Shown: positions 50,116 through 59,396 of the stretch, piece by piece | Layout of the letters: each line of letters opens with the position of its first letter | Numbering within the stretch: the first letter of the stretch is position 1 | Source of the DNA: CAWCDJ01 sp963778675 | GTDB lineage: Bacteria > Acidobacteriota > Terriglobia > Bryobacterales > Bryobacteraceae | DNA: 64,000 nucleotides | Assembly (NCBI GenBank): GCA_963778675.1 | Contig: CAVZVI010000009.1 | Coordinates: forward strand, 62,001 to 126,000 | Reading direction: 5' to 3' | Notes under the pieces: generated by a model | Told to the model about the DNA's origin: nothing | Database searches by the model: none | Seen by the model: only the letters and a program-made list of their open reading frames with translations | Translations under genes and position numbers: made by a program

Positions 50116-53102
50116 GATGCGATCGCCCGCACTGGAAGAGTAAACGAGAACGTGGCGCCTTCGCCTTCACTCGATGAAGCCCAAAGCCGGCCGCGGTGAG
50201 CATCGATAATGGAGCGGCAAATCGCCAGGCCCATGCCCATTCCGTTTTCTTTGCCGGTGAAAAAGGCCTCGAAGATCCGGTCCGGATTCTTTATACCCGG
50301 GCCGCAATCCTTCACTTCGACCAGAACGCTTTCCGGGCATATTTGTTTCGAGCAAATGAAGAGTTTCCTGGGACGACTGACGACCGGATCCATGGCCTCG
50401 ACCGCGTTGAGAAGCAGGTTGAAAACCAGGTGCTGCAGCTGAACGTGATCGCCAGAAACCGGCCCCAACTCCCGGGCGAGATCTGTCTCTACAGTGACGG
50501 CTCTTCGCGCAGTTTCGCCACTCATGAGGTGGAGGACTTCGCCGATGACCTCGTTCATGTCGACTTCACTCTTCTCGATGGCAGACTGCTTGAATAGCCC
50601 TCGAATGCGGCGCACGACCTCCGCCGTTTCCTTGCCGTCGCGGACGATTCTCTCGGCGGCTTCCTGCGCTTTGGCTATGCCTGGAGGTTGCATCGCAAGC
50701 CACCTCAGGCAGGCTTGACCATTCGCGACTACGGCGGCCAGCGGCTGGTTGATCTCGTGTGCGACGGCCGCGGCAAATTCGCCAACGGTAGCAGTCCGTA
50801 TGGCTCGCGTCAATCGCTCCTGGTTCGTCCGCAGCGCCTCCTCCATGTTCTTGCGATCATCGATATCGATCAGTAAGCCGTACCAGCGAAGTACTTTGCC
50901 TGTGCTGTCGCACGCGGCCTGAGCGAGCACACGAAACCACCGGTAGAGACCATCGTGCCGGCGGAAACGGCATTGCGTTTGATGCGGCTCGCCGGCTGCG
51001 ACAGCATGCGCCCACTCCTGTGCAACCCGCTGAGCATCGTCCGGGTGGAGAAGGTTCGTCCAGCCGAGTTGCGCCCAAGCCTCAGAGCTGGTGCCGGTGT
51101 ACTCCAGTATTCGTCGATTCAAATAGTCGAGTTCGCCGTCCGGAGCGGCGCACCAAACGAAGCCGGGGATCGTCTCAATGATCAAACCCAGATTGCGTTC
51201 GCTCGCGCGTAGCTGATCTTCAGCATGTTTGCGTTCAATACCATGTGCGATGACGTCCGCGATGGATGCCAGTGCCTCTGGTGTTCCCGCTGTAAGCGGC
51301 TTCCGAGAAAACATTGCCACCACACCAAGCGTTCGAGTTCCCATCAGCAGTGGGTAACCGGCAAAACTCGATATCCCCTCCTTTGCCGCCCACGTTTTGT
51401 CGCTGATTCGCGGATCATTAATGATGTCGTTGGTGAGAACCTGTTTCTGTTCCTGCGCGATCATCCCTATTTTGAGGTGCCCAATCGGTATCCGCGAGTG
51501 GCTTCCGTTGAGGTGCGTGTAAAGGCCCGCACTGGCCCGCAGCTCGAGCATTGTCCCGTCGGGATTTAGAGTCCAAATCCTCGCAAACGCTGCGTCCAGA
51601 TGTCGTACGATAGATTCGGCGCACTCGTGCAAGATCGCCTCGAGACTCTCTCTTTTTCCAAAAGCCAGGCCGACATCCGCCCGGATAGCAACCTGGCGAG
51701 TTTGAATCGCATTCAATGCCTGTTGTGCTTCTCTCCAGTCATGAAGATCAACGATTGTTCCGAACCATCTGATAACCTTCGCTTCGAGACTGCGCACTGG
51801 TACGGCGTTGGCGATGCACCAACGGTAACCGTCTGGCGCCCGGCGAAAGCGAAATTCGCACTCGAATACTTCACCGCTCCTAACTGAGGCCCGCCAGGCA
51901 CGAGTTGCTCTTTCGAGGTCGTCCGGATGAACGGCTGCTACCCAGCCTGAGCCTCGCACTTCCTCGGCAGGCAGTCCCGTGTAGTCGAGAGTGCGCTGGT
52001 TACAATAGTTCACCGTGCCGTCTTCCTCGGCACTCCAGAGCATCTGCGGAATCGTCTCGGTCAATTCACGCAGCGTACGCTCGCTCGCCCGAAGTTTATC
52101 CTCGGCCCGCCTTCTCTCACTGATATCGCGTATGAAGCCTGTAAATACCGTATGCCCGTCTCTGACTAGTTCACCAAACGAAACCTCTACCGGGAACTGC
52201 TGGCCATTCTTGCGCAGCCCAGCCAGTTCGGTCCCCTGCCAGTTGATGTGCCGGTGGCCCGTCGCCAGGTAGCGCGTGAATCCGCGATCGTGAAGCTCCC
52301 GCATGGATTCCGGCATGAGAACGGTCAGTTGCTGCCCAAGCAACTCTGCCGGCTCGTATCCAAAGATCTTCGCGGTAGCGGGGTTGGCGAAGCGTATAGT
52401 GCCGTTGTCATCCATGCTGATAACGGCATCGTTGGCCGTTTCGACGACAAGCCGATGCTTTTCTTCGCTACTTCTCAGATCTTCCTCGGCATGCTTGCGG
52501 TCGGCAATTTCCTTTCGCAGCTCTTCGTTAGCCGCGGCGAGTTCCATGGTTCGTTGCGCGACCCGTCGCTCGAGTTGGTTCGCGAGGCGCTTTTGTTCGC
52601 CCAGCAGCCGGGCACCTTGCAATCCAATGGACGCTTGGTTCGCGGCCACGCTCAGAATCAGTTTCTCGGTCTGCCGCGGGAACTCCGCGCGCTCCGATGC
52701 TGCCACGATTTCGCCTATTTCACCATGCAGCCCCAGTCCCAAGGAGATGATCGAAAGATGGTTCTCTCCTACCGGGTTCGGTATCGCCGAAGGCGACCCG
52801 CGAGCAGCGGTCCTCAACCAGCGCTTGAACGCCTCACTGACCTCGTGGGGTTGAGCCGTCTGTCCTCGCGATTGAGCAAACCGAGCCATCTCGATCGGCG
52901 CATGACCATCCAATTCGTTCAATCGCACATAGACCAGATCAAGCTCGAGCATCCGCAAAAGGGCGCCGACAATAGTTTCGACAATTTGGGATGGTTCACT
53001 GCCACTCCATGCGGCAGGAAGAGCGAACAGGCTTACCAGATCGTTGATGCAACGCTGAAGTCGCTTGACCTCCTCTAGAACGTCACCCGGTTCTGCATGC
53101 AT
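50112..53102 (-). CDS. multi-sensor histidine kinase GAF-PAS-PAS-GAF-PAS (cluster 2)
   Basis: The protein is 996 residues. A GAF-like domain (about 20-175) leads into a coiled coil (about 175-230; E-R-R-V-A-Q-R-T-M-E-L-A-A-A-N-E-E-L). PAS follows at about 225-340 (V-S-M-D-D-N-G-T-I-R-F-A-N), a second PAS at about 345-465, GAF at about 475-640 and PAS at about 650-765. The phospho-acceptor is His782 in A-V-A-H-E-I-N-Q-P-L, and the ATPase has N-L-L-L-N-A-V-E-A-M, D-C-G-P-G-I and G-M-G-L-A. There is no membrane segment. It is coupled to the FixJ gene by a 4-base overlap and follows the MEDS gene by 2 bases. The kinase core resembles that of the cluster 1 kinase. Confidence 0.92.
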   Translation of the reverse strand: MHAEPGDVLEEVKRLQRCINDLVSLFALPAAWSGSEPSQIVETIVGALLRMLELDLVYVRLNELDGHAPIEMARFAQSRGQTAQPHEVSEAFKRWLRTAARGSPSAIPNPVGENHLSIISLGLGLHGEIGEIVAASERAEFPRQTEKLILSVAANQASIGLQGARLLGEQKRLANQLERRVAQRTMELAAANEELRKEIADRKHAEEDLRSSEEKHRLVVETANDAVISMDDNGTIRFANPATAKIFGYEPAELLGQQLTVLMPESMRELHDRGFTRYLATGHRHINWQGTELAGLRKNGQQFPVEVSFGELVRDGHTVFTGFIRDISERRRAEDKLRASERTLRELTETIPQMLWSAEEDGTVNYCNQRTLDYTGLPAEEVRGSGWVAAVHPDDLERATRAWRASVRSGEVFECEFRFRRAPDGYRWCIANAVPVRSLEAKVIRWFGTIVDLHDWREAQQALNAIQTRQVAIRADVGLAFGKRESLEAILHECAESIVRHLDAAFARIWTLNPDGTMLELRASAGLYTHLNGSHSRIPIGHLKIGMIAQEQKQVLTNDIINDPRISDKTWAAKEGISSFAGYPLLMGTRTLGVVAMFSRKPLTAGTPEALASIADVIAHGIERKHAEDQLRASERNLGLIIETIPGFVWCAAPDGELDYLNRRILEYTGTSSEAWAQLGWTNLLHPDDAQRVAQEWAHAVAAGEPHQTQCRFRRHDGLYRWFRVLAQAACDSTGKVLRWYGLLIDIDDRKNMEEALRTNQERLTRAIRTATVGEFAAAVAHEINQPLAAVVANGQACLRWLAMQPPGIAKAQEAAERIVRDGKETAEVVRRIRGLFKQSAIEKSEVDMNEVIGEVLHLMSGETARRAVTVETDLARELGPVSGDHVQLQHLVFNLLLNAVEAMDPVVSRPRKLFICSKQICPESVLVEVKDCGPGIKNPDRIFEAFFTGKENGMGMGLAICRSIIDAHRGRLWASSSEGEGATFSFTLPVRAIAS

Positions 53103-53104
53103 AT

Positions 53105-53758
53105 TTAGTCCGCCGCAGGTAAGCTGCTGCGACGAGCCCGCCGTTGGCGAAACTCTGCCAGGAACACATCAGGCGGCACAAAGAACGGATTCTGCTGAAG
53201 AATGCCGCCGACTATGACCAGGGGATGGGTCCGCATGATGTCAATCACCACGTCGGCTCCAAACTGCCCCAGATGGTAGGTGCAGATGACAGCGTCATTG
53301 TGATGGCGCCACACGTCGTTTATGCGCGATTCGAACTCGATCACGTCGTCGACGTAAGATCGATCTTCCACGGCCCAGTCCATACGGCAACAAATGCGGC
53401 TCAGCGGGAATCCACCCGGTGCGTTCCCACTGGCCAGTTGCTCGAAGACCTGCAGCATGCGGTCCTGATCGAAGCGGCCATCCGGCAGATAGACTTCAGT
53501 GTTGACCCGAAGCTCCAGTTGCCCGCTCTCCTGCGCTGCCGACGGGTCGATTCCCGCCTTCCTCAGGCGCCGCAAGTGGTCCTCGCGTTGGGTGGGGTTC
53601 AGAATATGAACGGCTTTGTCGCCTGCTTTGAGCCCGTTCTCAATGAACGGAAGCAAGACGCGATATTCTTCTTCATCGTTGTTGAAAAGCGCGCAGACGT
53701 GACGGGTTTCGCAGAGTCGGGACCCGGCTAGGGAAATTGGTGCAGGGACGCCCTTCAT
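53105..53758 (-). CDS. MEDS-domain sensory protein (DcmR-like sensor without DNA-binding domain)
   Basis: The protein is 217 residues. Features of the MEDS domain (methanogen/methylotroph, DcmR sensory) include H-V-C-A-L-F-N-N-D-E-E-E-Y, G-L-K-A-G-D-K-A-V-H-I-L-N, the D-G-R-F-D-Q-D-R-M segment and A-V-I-C-T-Y-H-L. In other proteins this domain binds small ligands or proteins and is found with kinases or MerR-type regulators. Here it stands alone, immediately before the histidine kinase gene in the same operon, so it probably feeds a signal into that kinase; this is inference. No membrane segment is seen. Confidence 0.82.
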   Translation of the reverse strand: MKGVPAPISLAGSRLCETRHVCALFNNDEEEYRVLLPFIENGLKAGDKAVHILNPTQREDHLRRLRKAGIDPSAAQESGQLELRVNTEVYLPDGRFDQDRMLQVFEQLASGNAPGGFPLSRICCRMDWAVEDRSYVDDVIEFESRINDVWRHHNDAVICTYHLGQFGADVVIDIMRTHPLVIVGGILQQNPFFVPPDVFLAEFRQRRARRSSLPAAD

Positions 53759-54120
53759 GGCCTATCTCTCCTATGCAGAATACGCCCACCGCGGGTTCGA
53801 TAGGGCCGACGGTTCGAGCGGATCAATGCCCCCTCGGGAAGGTCGTCTTCCAGTCGCGCCGGCACGATTCCACCTCCACGGTTGAATTCGGATCGCGCCA
53901 CAGACAGGGGAACGCTGTTCCGAACTGATTGTGTCCTTATTTTCGCATTTCGAAAGTTTTGTCGCCACCGACCGGCCAGGCTGGAGTGTCAGCTGGAGTC
54001 CGCGTCGGCCATCCGACTCCGCCGGTTGACAGTTGCGGATCTCATTCTTCGGATCTTCCCTTACCTCAAGCCGTTAGAAGCGGCGGCTGCCGTGCTCCAC
54101 TGAGACTGGACTCTGGATTC
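53759..54120. other. divergent gap between MEDS gene and aldo/keto reductase gene
   Basis: In this 362-base region two operons start outward. It must hold both promoters, but I could not identify clear -35/-10 pairs. Open frames running into the reductase gene have no family match and are not called. Confidence 0.35.
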
Positions 54121-55059
54121 ATGATCGACTCTTTTGATTTCCGGACGAAAAGAATACCGCTCCAGCACGGAACCGGCGACATTCCTGTGCTGGGCGTTGG
54201 CACGCTGATTCCGGATCCCGCCACGACGAGGAGCGCCACCCAAAACGCACTGGAAGCGGGATTCCGGCACTTCGATTGCGCCGAGCGATACCGGAATGAA
54301 CGCGAGGTGGGCGTGGCCTTGGAGGCGGGGCTCAACGCCCAGCGAATTGGTCGCGAGGAGATATTCGTCACCACAAAGCTGTGGAACACGAATCACCGGC
54401 CGGAGCGCGTCAGACCGGCCTTCGAGGCCAGCCTGGACAGACTTGGGCTTCGATACCTGGACCTCTACCTCAGCCACACTCCATTTGCGTTTCAACCGGG
54501 CGATGAGCAGGATCCGAGGGATCAAGACGGCAACGTCATTTACGATCACGGCGTCACCTTGCTTGAGACCTGGCGGGCCATGGAGGATCTCGTGGACCGT
54601 GGGAACTGCCGGGCGATCGGGATCTCCGACATCACCTTGGAGCAACTTTTGCCCCTCTATCAATCCGCGAGGATCAAGCCGGCGGTGGTCCAGGTCGAGG
54701 CGCATCCGTATCTGCCGGAAACCGAACTGCTGGAATTCTGCAAACGAAATGGCATTGTGTTTCTGGCGTTTGCGCCGTTGGGTCACGGAATCAGATCCGG
54801 TCCGCTCCAGGATCCGGTAGTTGCGGACATCGCCACTCAACTCGGAAAGACGCCGGCACAGGTGCTACTGGCGTGGGCGGCGCAGCGTGGCACCGCTCTA
54901 CTCACCACGGCCACAACCGCCGCGCGCGCGCGGGAAAATTTCAACATCTCCCGCCTTCCGGAAGAAGCGATCAATCAAATCAATCGGATCTCGACCAGAC
55001 GCCGGTTCAATGAAGTGGTGAAGACCGGGAGCCCCGGTTTCATTCCCCAAGGCAGATAA
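54121..55059 (+). CDS. aldo/keto reductase
   Basis: The protein is 312 residues. The four catalytic residues of the family are present: Asp52, Tyr58, Lys86 and His119. The NADPH-binding end is recognisable (L-G-K-T-P-A-Q-V-L-L-A-W-A). The barrel is complete. Such enzymes reduce aldehydes and ketones with NADPH in the cytoplasm; the exact substrate cannot be predicted. The ATG at 54121 is chosen because the family start (I-P-L-Q-H-G-T-G-D-I-P-V-L-G) follows closely. It is followed by a peroxiredoxin-like stub and faces the egt genes. Confidence 0.92.
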   Translation: MIDSFDFRTKRIPLQHGTGDIPVLGVGTLIPDPATTRSATQNALEAGFRHFDCAERYRNEREVGVALEAGLNAQRIGREEIFVTTKLWNTNHRPERVRPAFEASLDRLGLRYLDLYLSHTPFAFQPGDEQDPRDQDGNVIYDHGVTLLETWRAMEDLVDRGNCRAIGISDITLEQLLPLYQSARIKPAVVQVEAHPYLPETELLEFCKRNGIVFLAFAPLGHGIRSGPLQDPVVADIATQLGKTPAQVLLAWAAQRGTALLTTATTAARARENFNISRLPEEAINQINRISTRRRFNEVVKTGSPGFIPQGR

Positions 55060-55086
55060 TTACCGGCGTGAAGAAAGGATGCTACT

Positions 55087-55221
55087 ATGCCACACAATCT
55101 CGAACCCGGAGCTGTTTTCCCAGGTTGCCGGCTGCCCGATCACACTGACAAACTTCTCCGCCTTTCACGGATGGAACAAGCGGCCGAAAGGCAGTCTAAA
55201 GCGGCCGCCCGGCGGCCCTAG
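55087..55221 (+). pseudogene. peroxiredoxin/redoxin-family N-terminal stub
   Basis: The 44-codon frame opens M-P-H-N-L-E-P-G-A-V-F-P-G-C-R-L-P-D-H-T. This is the start typical of AhpC/TSA-like redoxin proteins of about 190 residues (L-E-P-G-x-x-F-P-D-Y-x-L-P-D-H). The match ends after L-R-L-S; a polar tail and stop follow, and the peroxidatic Cys motif is missing. A GAAAGGATG leader precedes the start. Its last bases overlap the end of egtD. The match is short, so the call is tentative. Confidence 0.45.
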
Positions 55222-56222
55222 CGAATGGCCGCGAGCGTGAGCGCATACCACTGCCTTCGATCCGTCCAAGTCTGCTCGATAGCAAAGCCCGCGTCATTCA
55301 ATAGGGCGCCGAGCGTGCCCGGCGTGAATTTATAGCTGTTCTCGGTGTGGATCGTCTCATGGGCCTCGAATTCAAGGGTGAGTTGCGCGGCTGGGATGTC
55401 GACGACTTGATCGCACGCACTCTCAAGGTGCATCTCGATGCGCGACTGCACGTTATTCCAGCGCGCCCGGTGCCAGAAGCAGCCGGGATCGAAGTTCGCC
55501 CCGAGCTCTCGATTGAGGCGATGCAGAATGTTCAGATTGAACGCGGCTGTGACGCCTTTCGCATCGTCATAAGCCCGGAGCATGATCTCCTCATTTTTCA
55601 CCATATCGGCGCCTAACAACAACGCGTCGCCCTTCCTGAGTTCCGCCCTCAGATTCCGCAAAATCTTGCGAGCCTCGCCGGGCGAGAAGTTCCCGATGCT
55701 CGAACCTATGTACATGGCGAGCGTGGTCCCCCGAAACGGTTCTAATCTCGGAGGGGCAGTGACGTAATTCGCGACCACGGGCTCCAGTTGTACATCCGGC
55801 AACAGGCAGCCGATGCTTTCGCATGCCGCGGCCAGTGCGTCGGAGGAGACATCAATGGGATAGTAGGTTACCTCGCGCCGCGAACGCGTCGCTGCTTCCA
55901 GCAAAATGCCTGTTTTGGCGGCTGTTCCCGCTCCCAATTCCAGCAGGCGCAAGGGCCGGCAGGAGTCGGAACCAGCCGCCGCAAGAATCGCACCGGCATA
56001 GTTCGCGAGGATGCCGCGCTCGGTCCGCGTCGGATAGTATTCCGGCAGCGTTGTGATGCTCTCGAAAAGGCGGGAACCCTCGCGGTCGTAGAGCATCCAC
56101 GGGACCAGGGCTCGCGGACGCTTGCGCAGACCCCTCCAGACCTCAGCGATCAGCGCGTCGCGAGAGTCGAGGGGACACAGAGTCTTCGCTTCGAATGGAT
56201 GAACATCGCTCGTCATATTCAT
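55218..56222 (-). CDS. egtD: L-histidine N-alpha-methyltransferase, ergothioneine biosynthesis
   Basis: The protein is 334 residues. EgtD trimethylates histidine to hercynine with three S-adenosylmethionine. Visible family features are L-Y-D-R-E-G-S-R-L-F-E-S-I-T-T-L-P-E-Y-Y (44-63), T-R-T-E (65-68) and SAM-binding E-L-G-A-G-T-A-A-K-T (95-104). Also present are F-R-G-T-T-L-A-M-Y-I-G-S-S-I-G-N-F (mid-protein) and A-G-F-A-I-E-Q-T-W-T-D near the end. It is complete. It lies 12 bases after egtB on the same strand, forming an egtBD pair. Confidence 0.95.
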   Translation of the reverse strand: MNMTSDVHPFEAKTLCPLDSRDALIAEVWRGLRKRPRALVPWMLYDREGSRLFESITTLPEYYPTRTERGILANYAGAILAAAGSDSCRPLRLLELGAGTAAKTGILLEAATRSRREVTYYPIDVSSDALAAACESIGCLLPDVQLEPVVANYVTAPPRLEPFRGTTLAMYIGSSIGNFSPGEARKILRNLRAELRKGDALLLGADMVKNEEIMLRAYDDAKGVTAAFNLNILHRLNRELGANFDPGCFWHRARWNNVQSRIEMHLESACDQVVDIPAAQLTLEFEAHETIHTENSYKFTPGTLGALLNDAGFAIEQTWTDRRQWYALTLAAIR

Positions 56223-56234
56223 GGTGGGGATCTC

Positions 56235-57563
56235 TCAGGCGGCCAAACGGATTCCTGTGAATTGCCACCGCGTTGCCGGCGAAAAGAAATTGCGATAAGT
56301 GGCCCGCAAGTGACTCGCGGGCGTCGCGCACGATCCTCCACGCAGAATCATCTGGCTCGACATGAATTTGCCGTTGTATTCGCCCAAGGCGCCAGGCATC
56401 GGCTTGTAACCCGGGTAGCCCGTGTAGGGACTCGCCGTCCACTCCCACACGTCCCCAAAGAGCTGATCGAGGCCATCTCCGGCCGCAGCGGCGGGATGCA
56501 GCCTTCCCCTTTCCAGCAAGTTCCCTTGTATCGGGCGGCCGCTTGCAGCCAGTTCCCATTCTGCTTCGGTAGGAAGGCGGCGGGATCCCCAACGGGCGAA
56601 CGCATCCGCCTCAAAAAAGCTAACGTGGCATACGGGTGTGTCCAACAGCGCAGAGAGCGGGCGCCAACCACGAAGGGTGAAGACACGCCAGCCGGTGCTG
56701 TCGGTGACGTTGCGCTCCCAATAGAGCGGCGCCTGCCATCCCTGCTTTCTCACCGTGTCCCACCCTTCAGAAAGCCAAAACTCAGGCCGTGCGTACGCGT
56801 CATCTGACATGAACTCCAGATACTCTCGACACGTTACGTTGCGGCTGGCGACCCCGAAGGCTTCGAGGTAGACCTTGTGGCGCGGGGTTTCGTTGTCGAA
56901 GCAAAAGTCGAAGCAGTTAGCCGGATCAATCGAATAGCCGATCTGAGCCGCGCCCTCACGAAAGCCATGCCATGTGAGATCGCGTGGAGTAAGCTCGCGC
57001 GCCGCTGCGTAAGGGGCAGCGGCATACGCCGGATGCAGGGGGTTCGAATAGAAGGCGTGCTTGATATCGGTCAGCATCAATTCCTGGTGTTGCTGCTCGT
57101 GGTTCAGGCCCAGCACAATGCGTTGCGCTTGCTCGCCAGGAATATCACCTGCGAACAGCCTCTCCATCGATTCGTCGACATGTGCCCGGAAGGCGAGCAC
57201 CTCGTCGAGGCACGGACGCGAAAGAGAGGCACGCAGGCTCTTCTCTGGAAACGTCTCGCCCAATGAGTTGTAGTAACTGTTGAACAGCCAGCGAAACTCC
57301 TCGCGAAAAGGCCGGTAATCCGCAACAAAAGCGCGCAGCACGAAAGTCTCGAAAAACCAGGTGGTGTGGGCCTGGTGCCATTTCATCGGACTGGCGTCCG
57401 GGCAGGACTGAACCATCTGGTCTTCCGCGGAAACACCCGCGGCAAGAGAGGCCGTCATCGACCGCACGGCCCGATATCTGGCGCCGAGCTGGACGCTCGC
57501 CGATGCCAACTCAACTTCGCCCGATGTTGGCGCCCGATCGATTAATGTGCTTTCCGCAGTCAT
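56235..57563 (-). CDS. egtB: ergothioneine biosynthesis sulfoxide synthase EgtB
   Basis: The protein is 442 residues. It is a non-haem iron enzyme joining hercynine to a thiol substrate through sulfoxide formation. The N-terminal DinB-like domain carries the three iron-binding histidines: His63 in K-W-H-Q-A-H-T-T-W-F-F-E, and His155/His159 in L-N-H-E-Q-Q-H-Q-E. The C-terminal formylglycine-generating-type domain has R-L-P-T-E-A-E-W-E, F-G-D-V-W-E-W and the final R-N-F-F-S-P..T-G-I-R-L. I chose the ATG at 57563; a longer frame to 57908 adds about 115 residues with no homology. EgtC and EgtA are not nearby, as in many two-gene egtBD loci. Confidence 0.94.
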   Translation of the reverse strand: MTAESTLIDRAPTSGEVELASASVQLGARYRAVRSMTASLAAGVSAEDQMVQSCPDASPMKWHQAHTTWFFETFVLRAFVADYRPFREEFRWLFNSYYNSLGETFPEKSLRASLSRPCLDEVLAFRAHVDESMERLFAGDIPGEQAQRIVLGLNHEQQHQELMLTDIKHAFYSNPLHPAYAAAPYAAARELTPRDLTWHGFREGAAQIGYSIDPANCFDFCFDNETPRHKVYLEAFGVASRNVTCREYLEFMSDDAYARPEFWLSEGWDTVRKQGWQAPLYWERNVTDSTGWRVFTLRGWRPLSALLDTPVCHVSFFEADAFARWGSRRLPTEAEWELAASGRPIQGNLLERGRLHPAAAAGDGLDQLFGDVWEWTASPYTGYPGYKPMPGALGEYNGKFMSSQMILRGGSCATPASHLRATYRNFFSPATRWQFTGIRLAA

Positions 57564-57852
57564 AGCCCTAAAGGTTGCATTTCGAGGACCAGCGCACGAA
57601 TCGCGGAAAGCAGAACGTTTCCAGTGAGTCGAGGGCGAGGCCGATCGCGCAGTATGACGGCGAGCCGTCCACTGGACGCGGATAGCCGACTGTAGACGGA
57701 GACGACTACAACTTCGACGCCGAACGAAGGCAGGGCGGACTCGGCCTATGCGCCGGGACGCAAATGGAACGGAACTTGCGTTTGCCAGAGAGTGACGGCG
57801 GAACGGAGGATCGGATACCCGGTCTTCAGCCGCAATACGAAGGAGAACGAAC

Positions 57853-58551
57853 TTGAAAATTCTGATGGTGTTGACGTCGCATGATCGCTTGGGTAACACT
57901 GGCCGCAAAACCGGCTTCTGGCTGGAGGAATTCGCGGCGCCCTATTTTGTGTTCCGGGACGCTGGTGTCCAACTGACGCTGGCATCGCCCAAAGGAGGGC
58001 AGCCGCCGATCGATCCGAAGAGCGACCTGCTGGAGAATCAAACTCCCGCAATGACACGGTTTAAACAGGATGCGGAGGCACAGAAGCAGCTCTCTCATAC
58101 TGTGAAACTCTCCGAAGTGAAATCGGAGGATTACGACAGCATCTTTTATGTGGGCGGCCACGGCCCGATGTGGGATCTCGTGGATAACCCGGACTCCATT
58201 GCCTTGATCGAGTCCTTTTACAACTCCGGCAAGCCAGTGGCCGCGGTCTGCCATTCGCCCGCCGTTTTCCACCGCGTCATGTATGAGGGAGAGCCCCTTG
58301 TCAAGGGAAGGCGCGTCACCGGGTTCACGAACGGCGAAGAGGCGGCGGTCGGCCTCTCCGACATTGTGCCGTTCCGCGTGGAAGACGAGTTGAAGAGAAT
58401 CGGCGGCCTCTATGAGAAGGCGCCCGACTGGGCCAGTTTTGCCCTTGTCGACGATCGCGTAGTCACCGGTCAGAACCCCGCTTCCTCAACCGCGGCTGCG
58501 AAGGCACTGATGGACGTCCTCACCGCGGAACCCGCGGGAGTTTCTCGCTAG
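57853..58551 (+). CDS. DJ-1/PfpI-family protein (type 1 glutamine amidotransferase-like, Hsp31 type)
   Basis: The protein is 232 residues. The nucleophile elbow A-V-C-H-S-P-A-V-F places Cys133 followed by His134. The early G-x-K-T-G-F-W-L-E-E and F-Y-V-G-G-H-G-P-M-W-D motifs are those of the Hsp31/YhbO-like branch (glyoxalase III/chaperone). It is likely a cytoplasmic stress or glyoxal-detoxifying protein. The start is TTG with AGGAG seven bases upstream. It is divergent from egtB with a 289-base gap. Confidence 0.9.
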   Translation: MKILMVLTSHDRLGNTGRKTGFWLEEFAAPYFVFRDAGVQLTLASPKGGQPPIDPKSDLLENQTPAMTRFKQDAEAQKQLSHTVKLSEVKSEDYDSIFYVGGHGPMWDLVDNPDSIALIESFYNSGKPVAAVCHSPAVFHRVMYEGEPLVKGRRVTGFTNGEEAAVGLSDIVPFRVEDELKRIGGLYEKAPDWASFALVDDRVVTGQNPASSTAAAKALMDVLTAEPAGVSR

Positions 58552-58762
58552 CGGCGGATGGGGCTACGCCGTTTTCGACTACGATGGCGCCGCTGACCGC
58601 TTCACGCCAGGCACCTTGTCGGACACGCCCCCACAGGGGAACGACGCCAGGAGCGGCGCGGCGCGCCCCTCGCGAACCAAGGCGACGGACTACGTCTTCG
58701 CTAGGTTCGCGAAGAGATGAAGCGCCAGGGCATAGAATCGACTGTGGTACGAGTGTTTCACG

Positions 58763-59386
58763 TCACAGGGTGACCCGCTGGACACACTGCACAAGTACTT
58801 CGGCGACAAAAGAGTCGCCTCTTTCAGTATTGAGCATTACGTCATACAGGTGACGCTCTGGCCACTTCAGCTTGAAGTAGGTCTTTACGAAGGCCGCGCG
58901 ATCCCGGTCAATCGTGTCTACGTCGGCTATGGCCCGTTCCTGGGGTGTTCCCGCCTGAATCAGTCTGTGAATCTTCGAGTCGCGAGGAGCGTAGAGGAAT
59001 GCCCGAAACACATCCTTGCGATGGCGAAGAAAATATTGCGAACCCCGGCCGACGATCACACATGCGTCGCCGGAAAGCGCACGAGTGACCGCCAGTTCGG
59101 AAGCCTTCGCAATTCGCCGTGCATCAAGCAGTTCGAGCCGGTCCGTCGGCGGCAGGGACCCCTCGAATGCTCCCCTCAGAAAAGACTTGAAGACCCGGTA
59201 TGCCGCAGGCTCGTTTTTCCATTCACGCTCTTCGACTGCTTGCTGCGTGCTGTGCGTCAGCCGTGCGATCTCCTGCGTCAGGCCTTGGTCCCACAGCTTC
59301 CAACCCAGCAGTTCAGCCGCTCTGGCGGCAATCTCCGAACCGCCACAGCCAAATTCACGTTCAATCGTTACGGCTCGAATCGCCAT
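58763..59386 (-). CDS. cytidylate kinase-like family protein
   Basis: The protein is 207 residues. The ATG at 59386 follows AGAGGA. The P-loop region T-I-E-R-E-F-G-C-G-G-S-E-I-A is the variant found in the cytidylate-kinase-like family, not the canonical Cmk G-x-x-G-x-G-K-S/T loop. It continues with W-D-Q-G-L-T-Q-E-I-A and V-I-V-G-R-G-S-Q-Y-F-L. The substrate is unproven. It lies 10 bases after the MFS gene, as the last gene of the efflux operon, which is an unusual companion. Confidence 0.82.
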   Translation of the reverse strand: MAIRAVTIEREFGCGGSEIAARAAELLGWKLWDQGLTQEIARLTHSTQQAVEEREWKNEPAAYRVFKSFLRGAFEGSLPPTDRLELLDARRIAKASELAVTRALSGDACVIVGRGSQYFLRHRKDVFRAFLYAPRDSKIHRLIQAGTPQERAIADVDTIDRDRAAFVKTYFKLKWPERHLYDVMLNTERGDSFVAEVLVQCVQRVTL

Positions 59387-59396
59387 GACAATTCCT

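Noticed and set aside
53929..54120. 64-residue upstream extension of the aldo/keto reductase
   Set aside because: It is outside the conserved family start and has no ribosome binding site; the ATG at 54121 fits better.
57564..57908. 115-codon N-terminal extension of egtB
   Set aside because: The extension has no family match and low-complexity Arg/Ser composition; the EgtB family starts near the ATG at 57563.
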